This document shows, one piece after another, positions 44,690 through 55,764 of a DNA stretch of 64,000 nt. Both the position numbers and the translations under genes were made by a program. Each line of letters begins with the position of its first letter. Position 1 is the first letter of the stretch. Origin of the DNA: Odiellus spinosus (lineage: Eukaryota > Arthropoda > Arachnida > Opiliones > Phalangiidae); assembly GCA_963920705.1 (NCBI GenBank), contig OY987233.1, positions 2,470,001 to 2,534,000 on the forward strand, read 5' to 3'. The notes beneath the pieces were generated by a model. That model did no database searches. It was not told the origin of the DNA and was given only the letters and a program-made list of their open reading frames with translations.

Positions 44690-46750
44690 ATTTTTTTCTG
44701 ACAGGGTGGACCTGAGTAAAAATATACCAAGTTGTGAAACAAATGTCATTTTACGTGACTCCACACTAGCTAAAACGTTCCCGGAAATACACGACAGTAG
44801 GCCTTAAAAGCCGTGTTCTACTGAGATTAACATTAAATTCATGTGCAGAAATGTATGAAATTTAGTTAAAACTTATTAAGAGATCCAATCACATGACTCT
44901 CTTCCCCACTCTTTCTACATTTCACTCTATGGTCAACCATATCAGATATACCAAATAAAACACGAGAAATTTCAATGTCAATCCGGTTTAAGAAAGTTCG
45001 TCAACTGTAAATTATGGCACGAATTACCTGGTTCGATCTGCACACGCGCGAGAATTCTACAAAATAATTTGAAAGACCGTGCTAGTTCTTAAAACCAATT
45101 CTTACGCTACTGTTCGCAAGTTTGCCAAAGATTACAGTAATTCCCCATACATAAAGCTGATTCTCCCAAGAATATCAAAGCGATTTTGATATTCTTGGGA
45201 AAAGGGTTTCACGACTATAATTTTTCTTAAGTGGTTTAACATTTTGTATCAATCAGCCTCACCTTTAAATCTTATACACCATGGTGTATTGCAATTCCCC
45301 TTGAACTGGTTAAAGTTGAATCGAGTAAAATCGAAGCTCTTATTAAGTTCCAATCAATTAATTAGAATTTTAACCCTGCCTCACCATTTGCCTCGTTTTT
45401 AAGTATACTCTAAAGGTCGAAATTAAACGTCAAAATAAAAGTCTGGCGCGAATTTATGACATATCCAATCAGATTAAGCGATTTTATTTTGCGCATACTA
45501 ATGAACAGATAGAGGCAAGAAAGTCACTTAGACATTTACTGGCGAGAAATTACAAACATTAATGAAGAATTTACTGCAAATCCAGCGTTTCTCGTGAATT
45601 ATACCCTCACGTACACGCGACATTTTCGCAAATGAGCGAGAAATCGAACTCATTAACGAAGTTTTAGTGCTTTATGCAGTATCGGAAACGGGTGAGAAAT
45701 TGAAAAACTTTAATTGAAAATGCGAGCTAGAAACTTCTTTTTATAGCCAAGTTCCTACATACTGTTTCCAACTTCGCTAGAAGAAAACAGTTTATCCCGG
45801 TAAATAAAGCTGATTCCCTTATAATTCAATCGAAATGAACCAAAAATATATTAATAACAATTTCCAATGTCCTTATAATCATAAATTTATCCCTGTGAAT
45901 GCGCCTTTATCGCTTATCTAAATTATGTCATTTCAATCTTCCATACCCGTGTAAACGCACCTTTATTTATATTCTTCAATCCACCCTAAGTTTGCACCAG
46001 AGATAAGCCTATACTACCCGTTATACCTTTGCTTTTTCGAGTAAATGATATATATGGAAAATAGCTTAGGCGCATGCTGCCAACTCAAACTGCCATTAAT
46101 CGGTCAAATTTCTTTAAATTTTTGCACAAATTCTCAAATAACTTCTAAACTATCTCGAATTTTAAATTAATTTTTCGACTTTCTTATTAATTAGATTAAA
46201 TTTAACCATCCCGATATTTTTATTTATAATATAAATTAATATTGCGTTTCATTTCCCTATCGATATCACACCATGAGGCTAATTTGCATTCGTTCCAAAA
46301 AGATGCTATATAAACCGTTCGAAGGCTTATATTAATTGAAGTAACCGTGCGTGGTGGCCATGAAGTTGATTCTTGATCTCTAGGCGCTTGGCGACGCAAT
46401 TTACCCATTGGTGGGGCGATGTTTGGAGTCAGTGGAAGGTTGATGTGAACTGTACTAGTGGGGGACGCCTCGCTAGTGTGGAACGCTGAGATCGGAAACT
46501 GGAGGTTGGACCTTGTTGTGGGGATGGTCGGAGGTGATTATGACAGTGGGAGACGTCCCACTGCTTGTAATCGCCTTCGCCTGTTCAGCATCGAGGTTCG
46601 ACCATAAAGTGGATGGTGGAAGGCGATGATGTGCAATGGGAGACGTCCTGTTGTATGTCTTTGCACGACACCTGAAACTCTATGTGGTAGCCACGCTTAA
46701 AGCCAAGGAGGTAATTCCCCGGAATTGAACGATAAGCTGGTATGATTACG
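44690..46750 (-). mobile_element. Repeat family Y, copy 2 (inverted, diverged)
   Basis: Reverse complement of Y copy 1 with many substitutions and without the 20-bp array. It begins CTGACAGGGTGGACCTGAG and ends at GGAATTGAACGATAAGCTGG near 46740. Together with Y copy 1 it can fold a palindrome spanning about 6 kb. Confidence 0.75.
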
Positions 46751-47092
46751 TCAAGGTTAGTAGGCCAAGGTTAGTAGAAATCCGCCATAGGTTTGCTGGA
46801 TCGGGCCAAAAGCCAAGTTTTAATTGGCTGGCGATTTTTACGTCACCATGAGACCCGAAAACAGACGACGGTTCCCTGGCCATTAATTAAACTGGTAAGA
46901 TTTTTAATGTTTTGTAAATAAATAAAATTATTTTCACCCTTTTTAGTGTTTCTGAGGAAATAAATGCATCTGCAGAATTTAATAATTAGGAGGCCCTATA
47001 TTGCGAGGCTTAGAATTGTTGGAATTACTTTTGTTTTACACTTTTAGTTTTGGATTGAATTTTAGAGAAGATTAAATTCGTTTTCTATTTTA

Positions 47093-47396
47093 GAATGAAC
47101 ATTAAAATTATGCCAGGAACAAGATTTTTTAACCTTTTTTTTGTTACTATATGCAATAAGAGTCTTTTAAAAACTATCAAAACTACATATTCGGTATCAC
47201 TCCTTCCCGAAAGATTCCTTACTAAGTCATCAAATGTAAAAGATATGATAAATGCGATCCCGAATCTAGTCGAATCTGTTCTAAGCACTTAAAAGATGAT
47301 AATTTTGAACGTGATATGTGGGTGGAACTTCCTGGACTTCCAGATCGTAAAGTTTTGAAGTTCAACGCTATGGGAACGGAAAGGTTGTTAAAGCTA
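47093..47396 (+). pseudogene. Broken THAP zinc-finger domain
   Basis: THAP domains are C2CH DNA-binding fingers. Here the pieces lie in different frames. MPGTRFF stands at the start after a TTTTAG splice-like site at 47091. HSFPKDSLL (family: FPKD) is near 47194, and SSRICSKHLKDDNFERDMWV followed by ELPGLPDRKVLKFNA is at 47265-47360 (family: the CX2H half, here CSKH, then the basic end). Frame changes and stops separate them. Downstream a further short frame (RICRRLQKEMAKN, to 47644) may be part of the same lost gene. Confidence 0.65.
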
Positions 47397-47744
47397 TAAC
47401 AGTTATTGCTCAAAATCCTTCTCAATCTGAAAGGCAGTTGCGAATATGTAGGAGGCTTCAAAAGGAAATGGCCAAAAACCTTATAACACCCAAATCAGTT
47501 CCAACTCACTCTCCTGTGGAAGGAAAAAGAATGGAAGACAACGAAGTTGAATCTCCAGCCACCCAAAACCTTGAATTCAATGCATTATTAAATCCACCTA
47601 AACCCAGTAAAAAAACTATTCTGATTAAAAAATTATACTTATAGTTATAAACTTTATAGAAAACAAATGTAGCAATTTAGAAAAATTAAAAAGATAATAC
47701 AATGATAACATCATGGTATTCTTTTTCATTTTAGGCATAACCCC

Positions 47745-47895
47745 CTTGGTGTGTTCCCATTTCGCCCAAATATTTCGCCCAAAATGATCTATTCCCATTT
47801 CGCCCAATTGTTAGGTTAGGTAGGGTTAGGTTAGATTATTTGATATTGGGCGAAATGGGAATTGGGCCAAATGTTTTGGGAGAAATGGGGGTAAA
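47745..47895. repeat. Small hairpin repeat within the THAP element
   Basis: CCCATTTCGCCCAAATAT and related phrases on the left are answered by inverted copies (TTGGGCGAAATGGGAATTGG) on the right, around a TTAGG-like centre. It is probably a tiny foldback MITE. Confidence 0.6.
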
Positions 47896-48943
47896 CCATT
47901 TTTATCACAACAAAAACAAACAACTCTTTGCAATTAAATATTATTTTGGTGATTTTTAACAATTAAATATTTTTCATATAATATTAATATTTTTCACTTG
48001 TGATATAAACGGACTTCATTTTGTATACTTCTGTGATAATTAGATCCTAACAACTCATTACCACCGGGTTGCCACAGGTCAGGGAATTTGAAAATTAACC
48101 AAAAAAGTTGGAATTTTAAGATATTTTAAAAAGTCAGTGAATTTAAAGATCTTTCAAGAAGCCAGGAAATTACAATCATTATCTGCAGAAAAGATTTGAA
48201 GCTGACCGTGTCAGTTATGTAGATTAGAACAAAGATACGCGTGCAAAAAGTTTGGCGAACGCAATAGCAAAATAATATAAAAATGAAAGGTTAAAAATTA
48301 GCTGAAACGGTCAGGGAAAATCGTTGGAAAAGGTTAGGGAAAAACCTGGAAAATCAGGGAATTTGAATCTGAAAAAACTATGGCAACCCTGTACCATTAT
48401 TTTTTACCTTTGATATAAAAAACTACAAAATGTATCTGCACTTAAAAAATGATAATTTTGTATTTAAACTTGGATTGTCTACATTGAATTCTATTATTTC
48501 ATTGCAAAATAAATATAATAAATAATAAACACAAAAATATTTTCTCTTGTACGTTTAAAATTCATAGAAACGAAAATAGAAAACGAAAAATTTGACTTTA
48601 CCGCCTAACCACATTATCGCCGGAGGTCTCATGGTGACGTCACACAAAGCGCGCGAAACTGCCGACGAAAAATCGAAAATTTAAATTCTCGATCCAGCAC
48701 CCCTTGGCTGACATCAACTTCCGATTCGCCTATCCTATTTAACATTCTAAATCTTTACTTTAATTTTTAATATACTTGAGTTCCGCGACTTCAAGGGATT
48801 TCAATCATTTTCACACCGCTTCAAAAATTTTTGATATTAACCGATTTCACTTATATATTGAGACGACTTGGTTTTAACCCCATAATTTTCATCAAATTCT
48901 TTGAGTAAAAGGGGATTTCAACCCCCATGTCACGTCGTATAAT

Positions 48944-49153
48944 CAAGGAGGATCAGAGAAGGAGAGGAAATGTGGGGCTGCGTTGAGTTAGACAGAGAAG
49001 AGCCAACCTCCCACTCGGGTGGAAAGGGGGGATAGGAAATTCTCGAGGTAAACTGTTGTCACGTGGTCGCTAGCTAGCGCGTCTCATCAAGGATTCGTTT
49101 TACCCACGCGACAACATTTTACCACGAAACGTCTCTACCCCCGTTCTCCCAGA
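48944..49153. mobile_element. Truncated copy of the CAAGGAGG foldback element
   Basis: It starts CAAGGAGGATCAGAGAAGGA and follows the 280-bp element at 59622-59901 in reverse orientation. It lacks the last part of the far arm. Confidence 0.8.
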
Positions 49154-49267
49154 GTGGGAGTTAAAATAAATTAACCGAAACTAATAACTGTATCTGAATT
49201 TAACAACCGAGTTATTATGGTCTCTTGAAACATGTGAAAATGCAGCTTGAACGTGAAATGCACCAAC

Positions 49268-49400
49268 TCAACAAGTTGGGAAACCAAAATTTAACCTCCC
49301 CGACCCCGACGTTAAGGCAACATAACCTAACCTAACCTAACCTTACCTAAAATAAAAGATGAAAAGAAATGTAGAGTATTGGAAGAGTAGAAGAAACAGC
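49268..49400 (+). mobile_element. Solo X-end fragment
   Basis: ACAAGTTGGGAAACCAAAAT, CTCCCCGACCCCGACG and four AACCT-type telomere-like units, followed by a stretch also present at 61043-61170 and inverted at 44555-44687. Confidence 0.7.
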
Positions 49401-50320
49401 GTCCATTTCAATCACACTTCTCTATTTCCCATTTATGTTACGGAGTATATGTTTTTTCCCTTAACCTCAAGGATTCAGAGAATGCAAAAGAGTGTCCTGC
49501 GTTACCCATAATTGTATGCGGCAGGTCGTAGACTTCTTAATATACACACCAAATGAAATGTCCAGCGGTACCCATAATTATATGCGGCAGGCCTAGATTT
49601 CTTAATAGAAATGTTTATTTTCTAAATAAATATGTAAAATACAAGTTCTTGTAATATAAATTAACACTTGAGTATAGGCTGTACTGCGTGATTATCTTTG
49701 ATAATCCACTGATTTGATAAAGACGAAGAATTTAGTCTGGGATGGCAAGGAAGACAAGGAATGAAAACGACGAAGATATGGTAGCAAGTTCCTCTTGGAC
49801 AAATCAAGGAATATTGAAGACTGAATGTTCCATTTACAACCCATTGTCGGTAGATGATTGGTAATTACTTCCGGTACAATTTTCGTCTGAAATTCTTGAT
49901 TTGACGTGCTAATAGAGGACTCATCATACAAGTGATCCCAGTCAATGGAAGAATCCAAGGATTGAGCTGGTTGAGAGGTTATTTTCCAAACCGGTTACAA
50001 GACGTTAGCTTCCACTCCTATGATAAAAAATATCTTAAAAGACTGAAAGTAGACTAATTTCCATACCGTTAGTACTTATATTTGAATAGCTCCTTTTATG
50101 TTTACAATTACGAGGCCGTATGAAGAACTGCCGAGCTTTTACTGACTGTAGGTATCTCATATGTCGAGTCCGAAAACACTAACTGCTTGCACGTTTCAAT
50201 TCTTCGTAGCCGGGCCGTCTCTTTCTGGTGATAAATGAAAGCCGTGTCGCTGCTCTGTTGACTTCAAATGGTGATAACATTCTATGCTGGTTGATTATCT
50301 CTCTTAAGTCATTATAGCTC
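49401..50320. other. AT-rich DNA, no assigned gene
   Basis: It contains a short duplicated phrase (ACCCATAATTATATGCGGCAGG at about 49506 and 49567, one mismatch) and an 88-residue minus-strand frame (49958-49692) without recognisable motifs. Confidence 0.35.
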
Positions 50321-50324
50321 TCTT

Positions 50325-50790
50325 TCGTCTGGTCTGGCCTCGTCTCCTCTCGTCTGGCCTCGTCTCCTCTCGTCTGGCCTCGTCTCCTCTCGTCTGGCCT
50401 CGTCTCCTCTCGTCTGGCCTCGTCTCCTCTCGTCTGGCCTCGTCTCCTCTCGTCTGGCCTCGTCTCCTCTCGTCTGGCCTCGTCTCCTCTCGTCTGGCCT
50501 CGTCTCCTCTCGTCTGGCCTCGTCTCCTCTCGTCTGGCCTCGTCTCCTCTCGTCTGGCCTCGTCTCCTCTCGTCTGGCCTCGTCTCCTCTCGTCTGGCCT
50601 CGTCTCCTCTCGTCTGGCCTCGTCTCCTCTCGTCTCGTCTCGTCTCGTCTCGTCTCGTCTCGTCTCGTCTCGTCTCGTCTCGTCTCTCGCCTCTCGCCTC
50701 TCGCCTCGCGCCTCTCGCCTCGCCTCGCCTCGCCCCTCGCCTCGCGCCTCGCCTCGCCTCGCGCCTCGCGCCTCGCCTCGCCTCGCCTCC
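50325..50790. repeat. 20-bp minisatellite grading into CGTCT and CTCGC repeats
   Basis: About 15 identical units of CGTCTCCTCTCGTCTGGCCT (50333-50635), then (CGTCT)n, then mixed CTCGCCTCGCGC repeats to about 50790. The strand is strongly pyrimidine-rich. The long Arg/Glu-rich frames on the minus strand are repeat artefacts. Confidence 0.95.
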
Positions 50791-50929
50791 TGGTCTCGAA
50801 GTTCACAGTACATGGCTTATTTCGATTATGAAAATAATCGGAAATGTTTCTTGGTTTTATATTGGAGAAAACTGAAGCCTATTTTTTATTCCAACATCAG
50901 ATATCCATTTTTTCTTCAAAATTGTTGTT

Positions 50930-52032
50930 TTTTAATCACGGGAAACCTACTGTACTTTTGTTCAAGGAGAGTTTTCACCACTATCATTTTTCTTAAAAGG
51001 TTTAACATTTTGTATCAATCCGCCTCAGCTTTAAATCTTATATCATTTCTATCTTGGATGCCCGTGTAAACGTACCTTTATTTAGATTCTTCAATCCACC
51101 CCAAGTTTGCAGAAAGCCTTAGCCTATACTGCCCGTTATACCTTTGCTTTTTGGACTAAATGATATATGGAAAACAGCTAAGCGCGTGTTGCCAACTCAA
51201 GCTGGTATTAAACGGTCAAATTTCACAAAATTTTTTGGACAATTTCTTAAATATCTTCTAAACTATCTCGAATTTTAAATTGATTTTTCAACTGAATTAT
51301 TAATTAGATTAAGTTTAACCATTTTGATATTTTTAATTATAAAATAAATTAATATTGCGTTTCATTTCCCTAAACGATATCACACCATAAGGCTCATTTG
51401 CATTCACTCCAAAAAGGTAGTATATAAACCGATCGAATCCTTTATTAGTCGAGCGAAGTGGCCATGAAGTTGGGAGGAAAACCCCCTCCCTTCAATGTCT
51501 AGACGATTCTTGATCTCTAGGCGCTTGGTTCGCAATGTTAATTTACCCATTGGTGGGGCGATGTTTGGAAAGTGGAAGATCAATGTGGACCATATTAGTG
51601 AGGGACGCCTCGCTAGTATGGCCCGCTGAGATCGGACACTGGAGGTTGGACCTTGGTGTGGAGATGGTCGGAGGTGATTATAACAGTGGGAGACGTCCCA
51701 TTGCGTATGATCACCTTCAACTGTCCAGCATCGAGGTTTGACCGTAAAGTGGATGGTGGAAGGTGATAATATGCAATTGGAGACGTCCTGTTGCATATCA
51801 TTGCACGACACTTGAAACTTAATGTGGCAGCCACGCTTAAAGGAGATAATTCCCGTTAAACGGAATTGAACGATAAGCGGGTATGATAATGTCTCTAGAC
51901 TTTTGGCTCCACGAGCTCGGTCACGTGATATCGCTTACACAGGATATCCGCTTACACAGGAAGTGACAAACACACAGACACGACCAGTGTAAAACCTCCC
52001 CCTGAACTAAAATTCAGTCGGGGAGGTAAAAA
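50930..52032 (-). mobile_element. Repeat family Y, copy 3 (inverted, diverged)
   Basis: Inverted relative to Y copy 1. It includes the complete outer end (TGAACTAAAATTCAGTCGGG then GAGGTAAAAA at 52032), matching the start at 40751. With copy 1 it could form the ends of an 11-kb composite unit. A minus-strand tRNA array begins directly after it. Confidence 0.75.
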
Positions 52033-52035
52033 TGA

Positions 52036-52138
52036 GCTTGCCCCGGGTGAGGTTTGAATTCACGACGCGCTGCGAAGCGATTACACCGAGATACGCTTTC
52101 GAACATAATTCTTATGAACTGATTCATTCAAAAAATGA
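52036..52138 (-). pseudogene. Truncated tRNA-Met remnant
   Basis: 3' part of a tRNA-Met unit (complement of CCGGGGCA and a decayed T arm) fused to a short D-arm-like piece, followed by the usual spacer of the array. Confidence 0.5.
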
Positions 52139-52210
52139 ACTTGGGAAGAGGTTCGAACTCACTACCTTCAGATTATGAGACTAACGCGCTGCCTACTGCG
52201 CTACCGAGGC
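52139..52210 (-). pseudogene. tRNA-Met unit, decayed acceptor end
   Basis: The 5' half (GCCTCGGTAGCGCAGTAGGC) and CAT anticodon loop are intact, but the 3' end does not pair with the acceptor strand. Confidence 0.6.
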
Positions 52211-52281
52211 GGTGGAACGGTAACCTCGAGATACGCTTTCGAACATGATTCTAATGAACTGATTCATTCAAAAAATGAACT

Positions 52282-52354
52282 TGCCCCGGATGAGGATCGA
52301 ACTCACGACCTTCAGATTATGAGACTGACGCGCTGCCAACTGCGCTACCGAAGT
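52282..52354 (-). tRNA. tRNA-Met(CAT)-like gene
   Basis: D arm, anticodon arm with CTCATAA loop and T arm (GTGAGTTCGATCCTCAT) are perfect, but the 5' acceptor strand reads ACTTCGG against CCGGGGC and pairs poorly. It may be inactive. Confidence 0.55.
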
Positions 52355-52424
52355 GGCGGAGCGCTTACACCTAGGTACGCTTTCGAACATGATTCTTATG
52401 AACTGATTCATTCAAACATTATCT

Positions 52425-52497
52425 TGCCCCGGATGAGGATGAAACTCACGACCTTCAGATTATGAGACTGACGCGCTGCCTACTGCGCTACCGAGGC
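52425..52497 (-). tRNA. tRNA-Met(CAT)-like gene
   Basis: A 73-nt unit with good acceptor, D and anticodon arms. The T loop is changed to TTTCATC, which damages the B box. Confidence 0.6.
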
Positions 52498-52567
52498 CGT
52501 GAAGCGCTTACCCCAAGATACGCTTTCGAACATAATTGTTATGAACTGATTCATTCAAAAATTAACT

Positions 52568-52640
52568 TGCCCCGGATGAGGATCGAACTCACTACCTTCA
52601 GATTATGAGACTAACGCGCTGCCTACTGCGCTACCGAGGC
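52568..52640 (-). tRNA. tRNA-Met(CAT), elongator type
   Basis: A 73-nt cloverleaf: acceptor GCCTCGG/CCGGGGC, D arm GCGC/GCGC, anticodon arm with CTCATAA loop, and T loop TTCGATC. It closely resembles the eukaryotic elongator tRNA-Met. It is the best preserved of the minus-strand array and lies at its outer end. Confidence 0.85.
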
Positions 52641-53262
52641 GGTGGAACGCTAAACTCGAGATACGCTTGGACGTTGTGAGTAATTATAGCAAAGCAATAT
52701 GTTTGTTTCTTATTATCTGTTAATTGAGGATTTAAGAATATTTGGTGCGCGAAGTGCGGAGCAGCGAACCTCAAATAAATGAACAAAAAGACCTTTATGC
52801 GCGCGTTGGAATACCTTCAACAATTGCTTTACCTAACTATAAGCCTTGGCCACAAACATCGGTGTTTATTTTAAAATTTTCAATAACACTGTTTTTACCT
52901 CAATCATCATCGGGAAGCAAGTCGGCAAAAATTTCTTCTTAGAATTGCGCATGGAATTATACTGAAGAAATCTGGTCCTCTGTTACCCATCAGGAAGCTT
53001 AAGAAAGTTTTCTCAGCCATGTGAGTTTGTTTTTTTCTATATTTGGTTGAAAAGCTACTAAGCTAGGGCCAAAAGCCTTACAGCTCCAGTTACAAAATAG
53101 AATAAGTTTTGCAGGTAAGCGTGAGGGACGCAGGAGAAATAGTCCTTTTTGGGACTGCAGAGTTGTATACGCTGATAGACAGTTCCTATAATTATTATTA
53201 TTATTAATATTGTTTATTGTTGCATTTAAGTGTAGTGCAGTTTAAACGTTCATACATATATA
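52641..53262. other. Spacer without assigned feature
   Basis: I see no gene or element here. It has a short TTATTA run and a TA run just before the palindrome. Confidence 0.35.
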
Positions 53263-53263
53263 T

Positions 53264-54574
53264 ATATCAAAAATGTCTTTGCGAACAAAGACCCAGAAGG
53301 ACATGTTATGGCCTTGAATGTCTGAAGTGACAGATATTTAATTTTCTTTTAAAACATTAAATTTAAATACAATTAAATTTTCTTTTAAACATGAAATTTA
53401 AATATAATTAGATTTTCTTTTAAAACGAAATTTAAATATAATCACAATCTGGCACGATTTAGAGTTTCAAATTTCAAAACAACTGATTTTATTCACTCGG
53501 AAATATTTAAGAAAAAACATAACAGACGATTTTCTCCCATTGACGCGTAGCATTAAATTTCGCTTAATTATTTTTCAGGGAAAACGTGTATTGAACTGTT
53601 ATTTTTCAGTATAACGCGAGTCCACTTTATGTTTTCTTAGTTTAACCCGAATTTCCACGACTCGCAATTGAACGGATCGTTAAAAAATACTCGCCGGTTT
53701 ATTGGAATGGGTATATGATAAAGGGAAATGTGTTTTTTAAAGCCCGTTTAAAGTCACCTTCTTTTCTAACTTAGCAGACGACGCAAACCGTAACAATTTG
53801 TTCTTTCAAAGCTATATTGTGCGCGCGAGGGATGAGAATTTCAAAGGGACGAATTTTAGAGCGGATAAGGTTTTTAAATAAATTGTAATACTTTCATTTT
53901 TCTTTTCATTAAAACCGTACAATTTAAGTGATGATTTCCATAAGGGACCACTATTTAGTTATTAGGAGTTATAATAAAACATTATCCATGGATTAGGTTT
54001 TTTCGTTCGCAACCTAAATTAAAATATGGGGAATTTTTATTCCCTTTAAATTTCTTGTATAAGCATTCATAAGCTAACATGAACGAATTGCCTCGACTAA
54101 AGTCGAGGAGTTGTAATAAAACATTATCCATAGAAAACATTATCCAATTAAGGGATGAGATCAGATCATAGAACTTTGATTCTATGCCTAAAGCCAAAGC
54201 TAAATTAAGTAAATTTTTCTGTCGAACGAAAAGTTTCGTTTTGTTTGACACGTAATCCCTGAAAAATAATTAAGCGAAATTTAATGTTAAGCGTCAATGG
54301 GAGAAAATCGTCTGTTATGTTTTTTCTTAAATATTTCCGAGTGAATAAAATCAGTTGTTTTGAAATTTGAAACTCTAAATCGTGCCAGATTGTGATTATA
54401 TTTAAATTTCGTTTTAAAAGAAAATCTAATTATATTTAAATTTCATGTTTAAAAGAAAATTTAATTGTATTTAAATTTAATGTTTTAAAAGAAAATTAAA
54501 TATCTGTCACTTCAGACATTCAAGGCCATAACATGTCCTTCTGGGTCTTTGTTCGCAAAGACATTTTTGATATA
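53264..54574. mobile_element. Foldback element with 320-bp inverted arms
   Basis: The arms 53264-53580 and 54256-54574 are near-perfect inverted copies (GACCCAGAAGGACATGTTAT on the left). Within each arm, three TTTAAAACATTAAATTTAAA-type subrepeats occur. The 675-bp centre is AT-rich and carries repeated ACATTATCCAT phrases. There is no coding sequence. Confidence 0.88.
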
Positions 54575-54619
54575 ATATCTGTCACTTCAGTCTAACACAG
54601 AAGTGTTAACTTCTATATT

Positions 54620-55680
54620 AAAATACTAGCCCTTTAAAAAGTGATTCAGTCAAATCTCTACATTTTTACCATTGCCCTTTAAACCCAATTAAAATAAATT
54701 TTTTTCATAATTTTTGATGTTAATAGCTGGGGCAGCCGCACTTGATTCAGTCAGATATCTACATTTTTACCATTGCCCTTTAATCCCAATCAAAATAAAA
54801 AATTTCATAATTTTTTATGTTAATAGCTGGGGCAGCATCACTTGATTCAGTCAGATCTCTACATTTTTACCATTGCCCTTTAAACCCAATTAAAATTAAT
54901 TTTTTCATCATTTTTGATGTTAATAGCTGGGGCAGCCTCACTTGATTCAGTCAGATCTCTACATTTTTACCATTGCCCTTTAAACCCAATTAAAATTAAT
55001 TTTTCACAATTTTTGATGTTAATAGCTGGGGCAGCATCACTTGATTCAGTCAGATCTCTACATTTTTACCATTGCCCTTTAAACCAAATTAAAATTAATT
55101 TTTTCATAATTTTTGATGTTAATAGCTGGGGCAGCATCACTTGATTCAGTCAGATCTCTACATTTTTACCATTGCCCTTTAAACCAAATTAAAATTAATT
55201 TTTCACAATTTTTGATGTTAATAGCTGGGGCAGCATCACTTGATTCAGTCAGATCTCTACATTTTTACCATTGCCCTTTAAACCAAATTAAAATTAATTT
55301 TTTCATAATTTTTTGATGTTAATAGCTGGGGCAGCCTCACTTGATTCAGTCAAATTTCTACATTTTTACCTTTGCCCATTTTTGATGTTAATACCTCTGG
55401 CAGCAACAAAGTGAGACACTGAAATCTTTAAATTTTCCCCATTGCCCTTTAAACCAAATTTAAATAAATTTTTTGATCAATTTTGATGATAATACCTCCG
55501 ACAGCCGCAGTGAAATCTTTATATTTTCCCCATTGCCCTTTAAACCAAATTTAAATTAATTTTTTGATCAATTTTGATGTTAATACCTCCGACAGCCGCA
55601 GTGAAATCTTTATATTTCCCCATTGCCCTTTAAACCAAATTTAAATAAATTTTTTCATTATTTTTTATGTTAATACCTTC
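54620..55680. repeat. Tandem repeat of about 100 bp, some ten units
   Basis: Each unit holds ACATTTTTACCATTGCCCTT, AAACC.AATTAAAAT and TGATGTTAATAGCTGGGGCA. The right-hand units (from 55380) are diverged (ATACCTCCGACAGCCGCAGT). Short plus-strand frames repeating LIAGAASLDSVRSLHFYH are products of the repeat. Confidence 0.95.
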
Positions 55681-55764
55681 CTTATTGCCGTTCGGAATAG
55701 CAAGTCGTTCGGAATTTCACTCATTTTTAAAAAGGAGAGTACTTTTAAGGCGGAGAAATTGAAA

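Larger units (their letters stand above)
46765..48715 (+). mobile_element. Degraded element with THAP coding remnant and weak terminal inverted repeats
   Basis: The left end has GGCCAAGG, TGCTGGATCG and ACGTCACCATGAGACC. The right end, inverted, has AGCCAAGG, TGCTGGATCG and ACGTCACCATGAGACC. The ends are therefore diverged inverted repeats about 100 bp long. Inside lies a broken THAP domain. P-superfamily transposases begin with a THAP domain, which makes a dead P-like element plausible. The transposase core itself is not recognisable. Confidence 0.5.

Noticed and set aside
49692-49958. An 88-residue minus-strand frame with a natural-looking composition
   Set aside because: I see no homologous motif, no clear splice partners and no conservation evidence. 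It is left unassigned.
50304-50813. Arg/Glu-rich minus-strand frames of 164-169 residues
   Set aside because: Translation of the 20-bp minisatellite and CTCGC repeats, with no biological signal.
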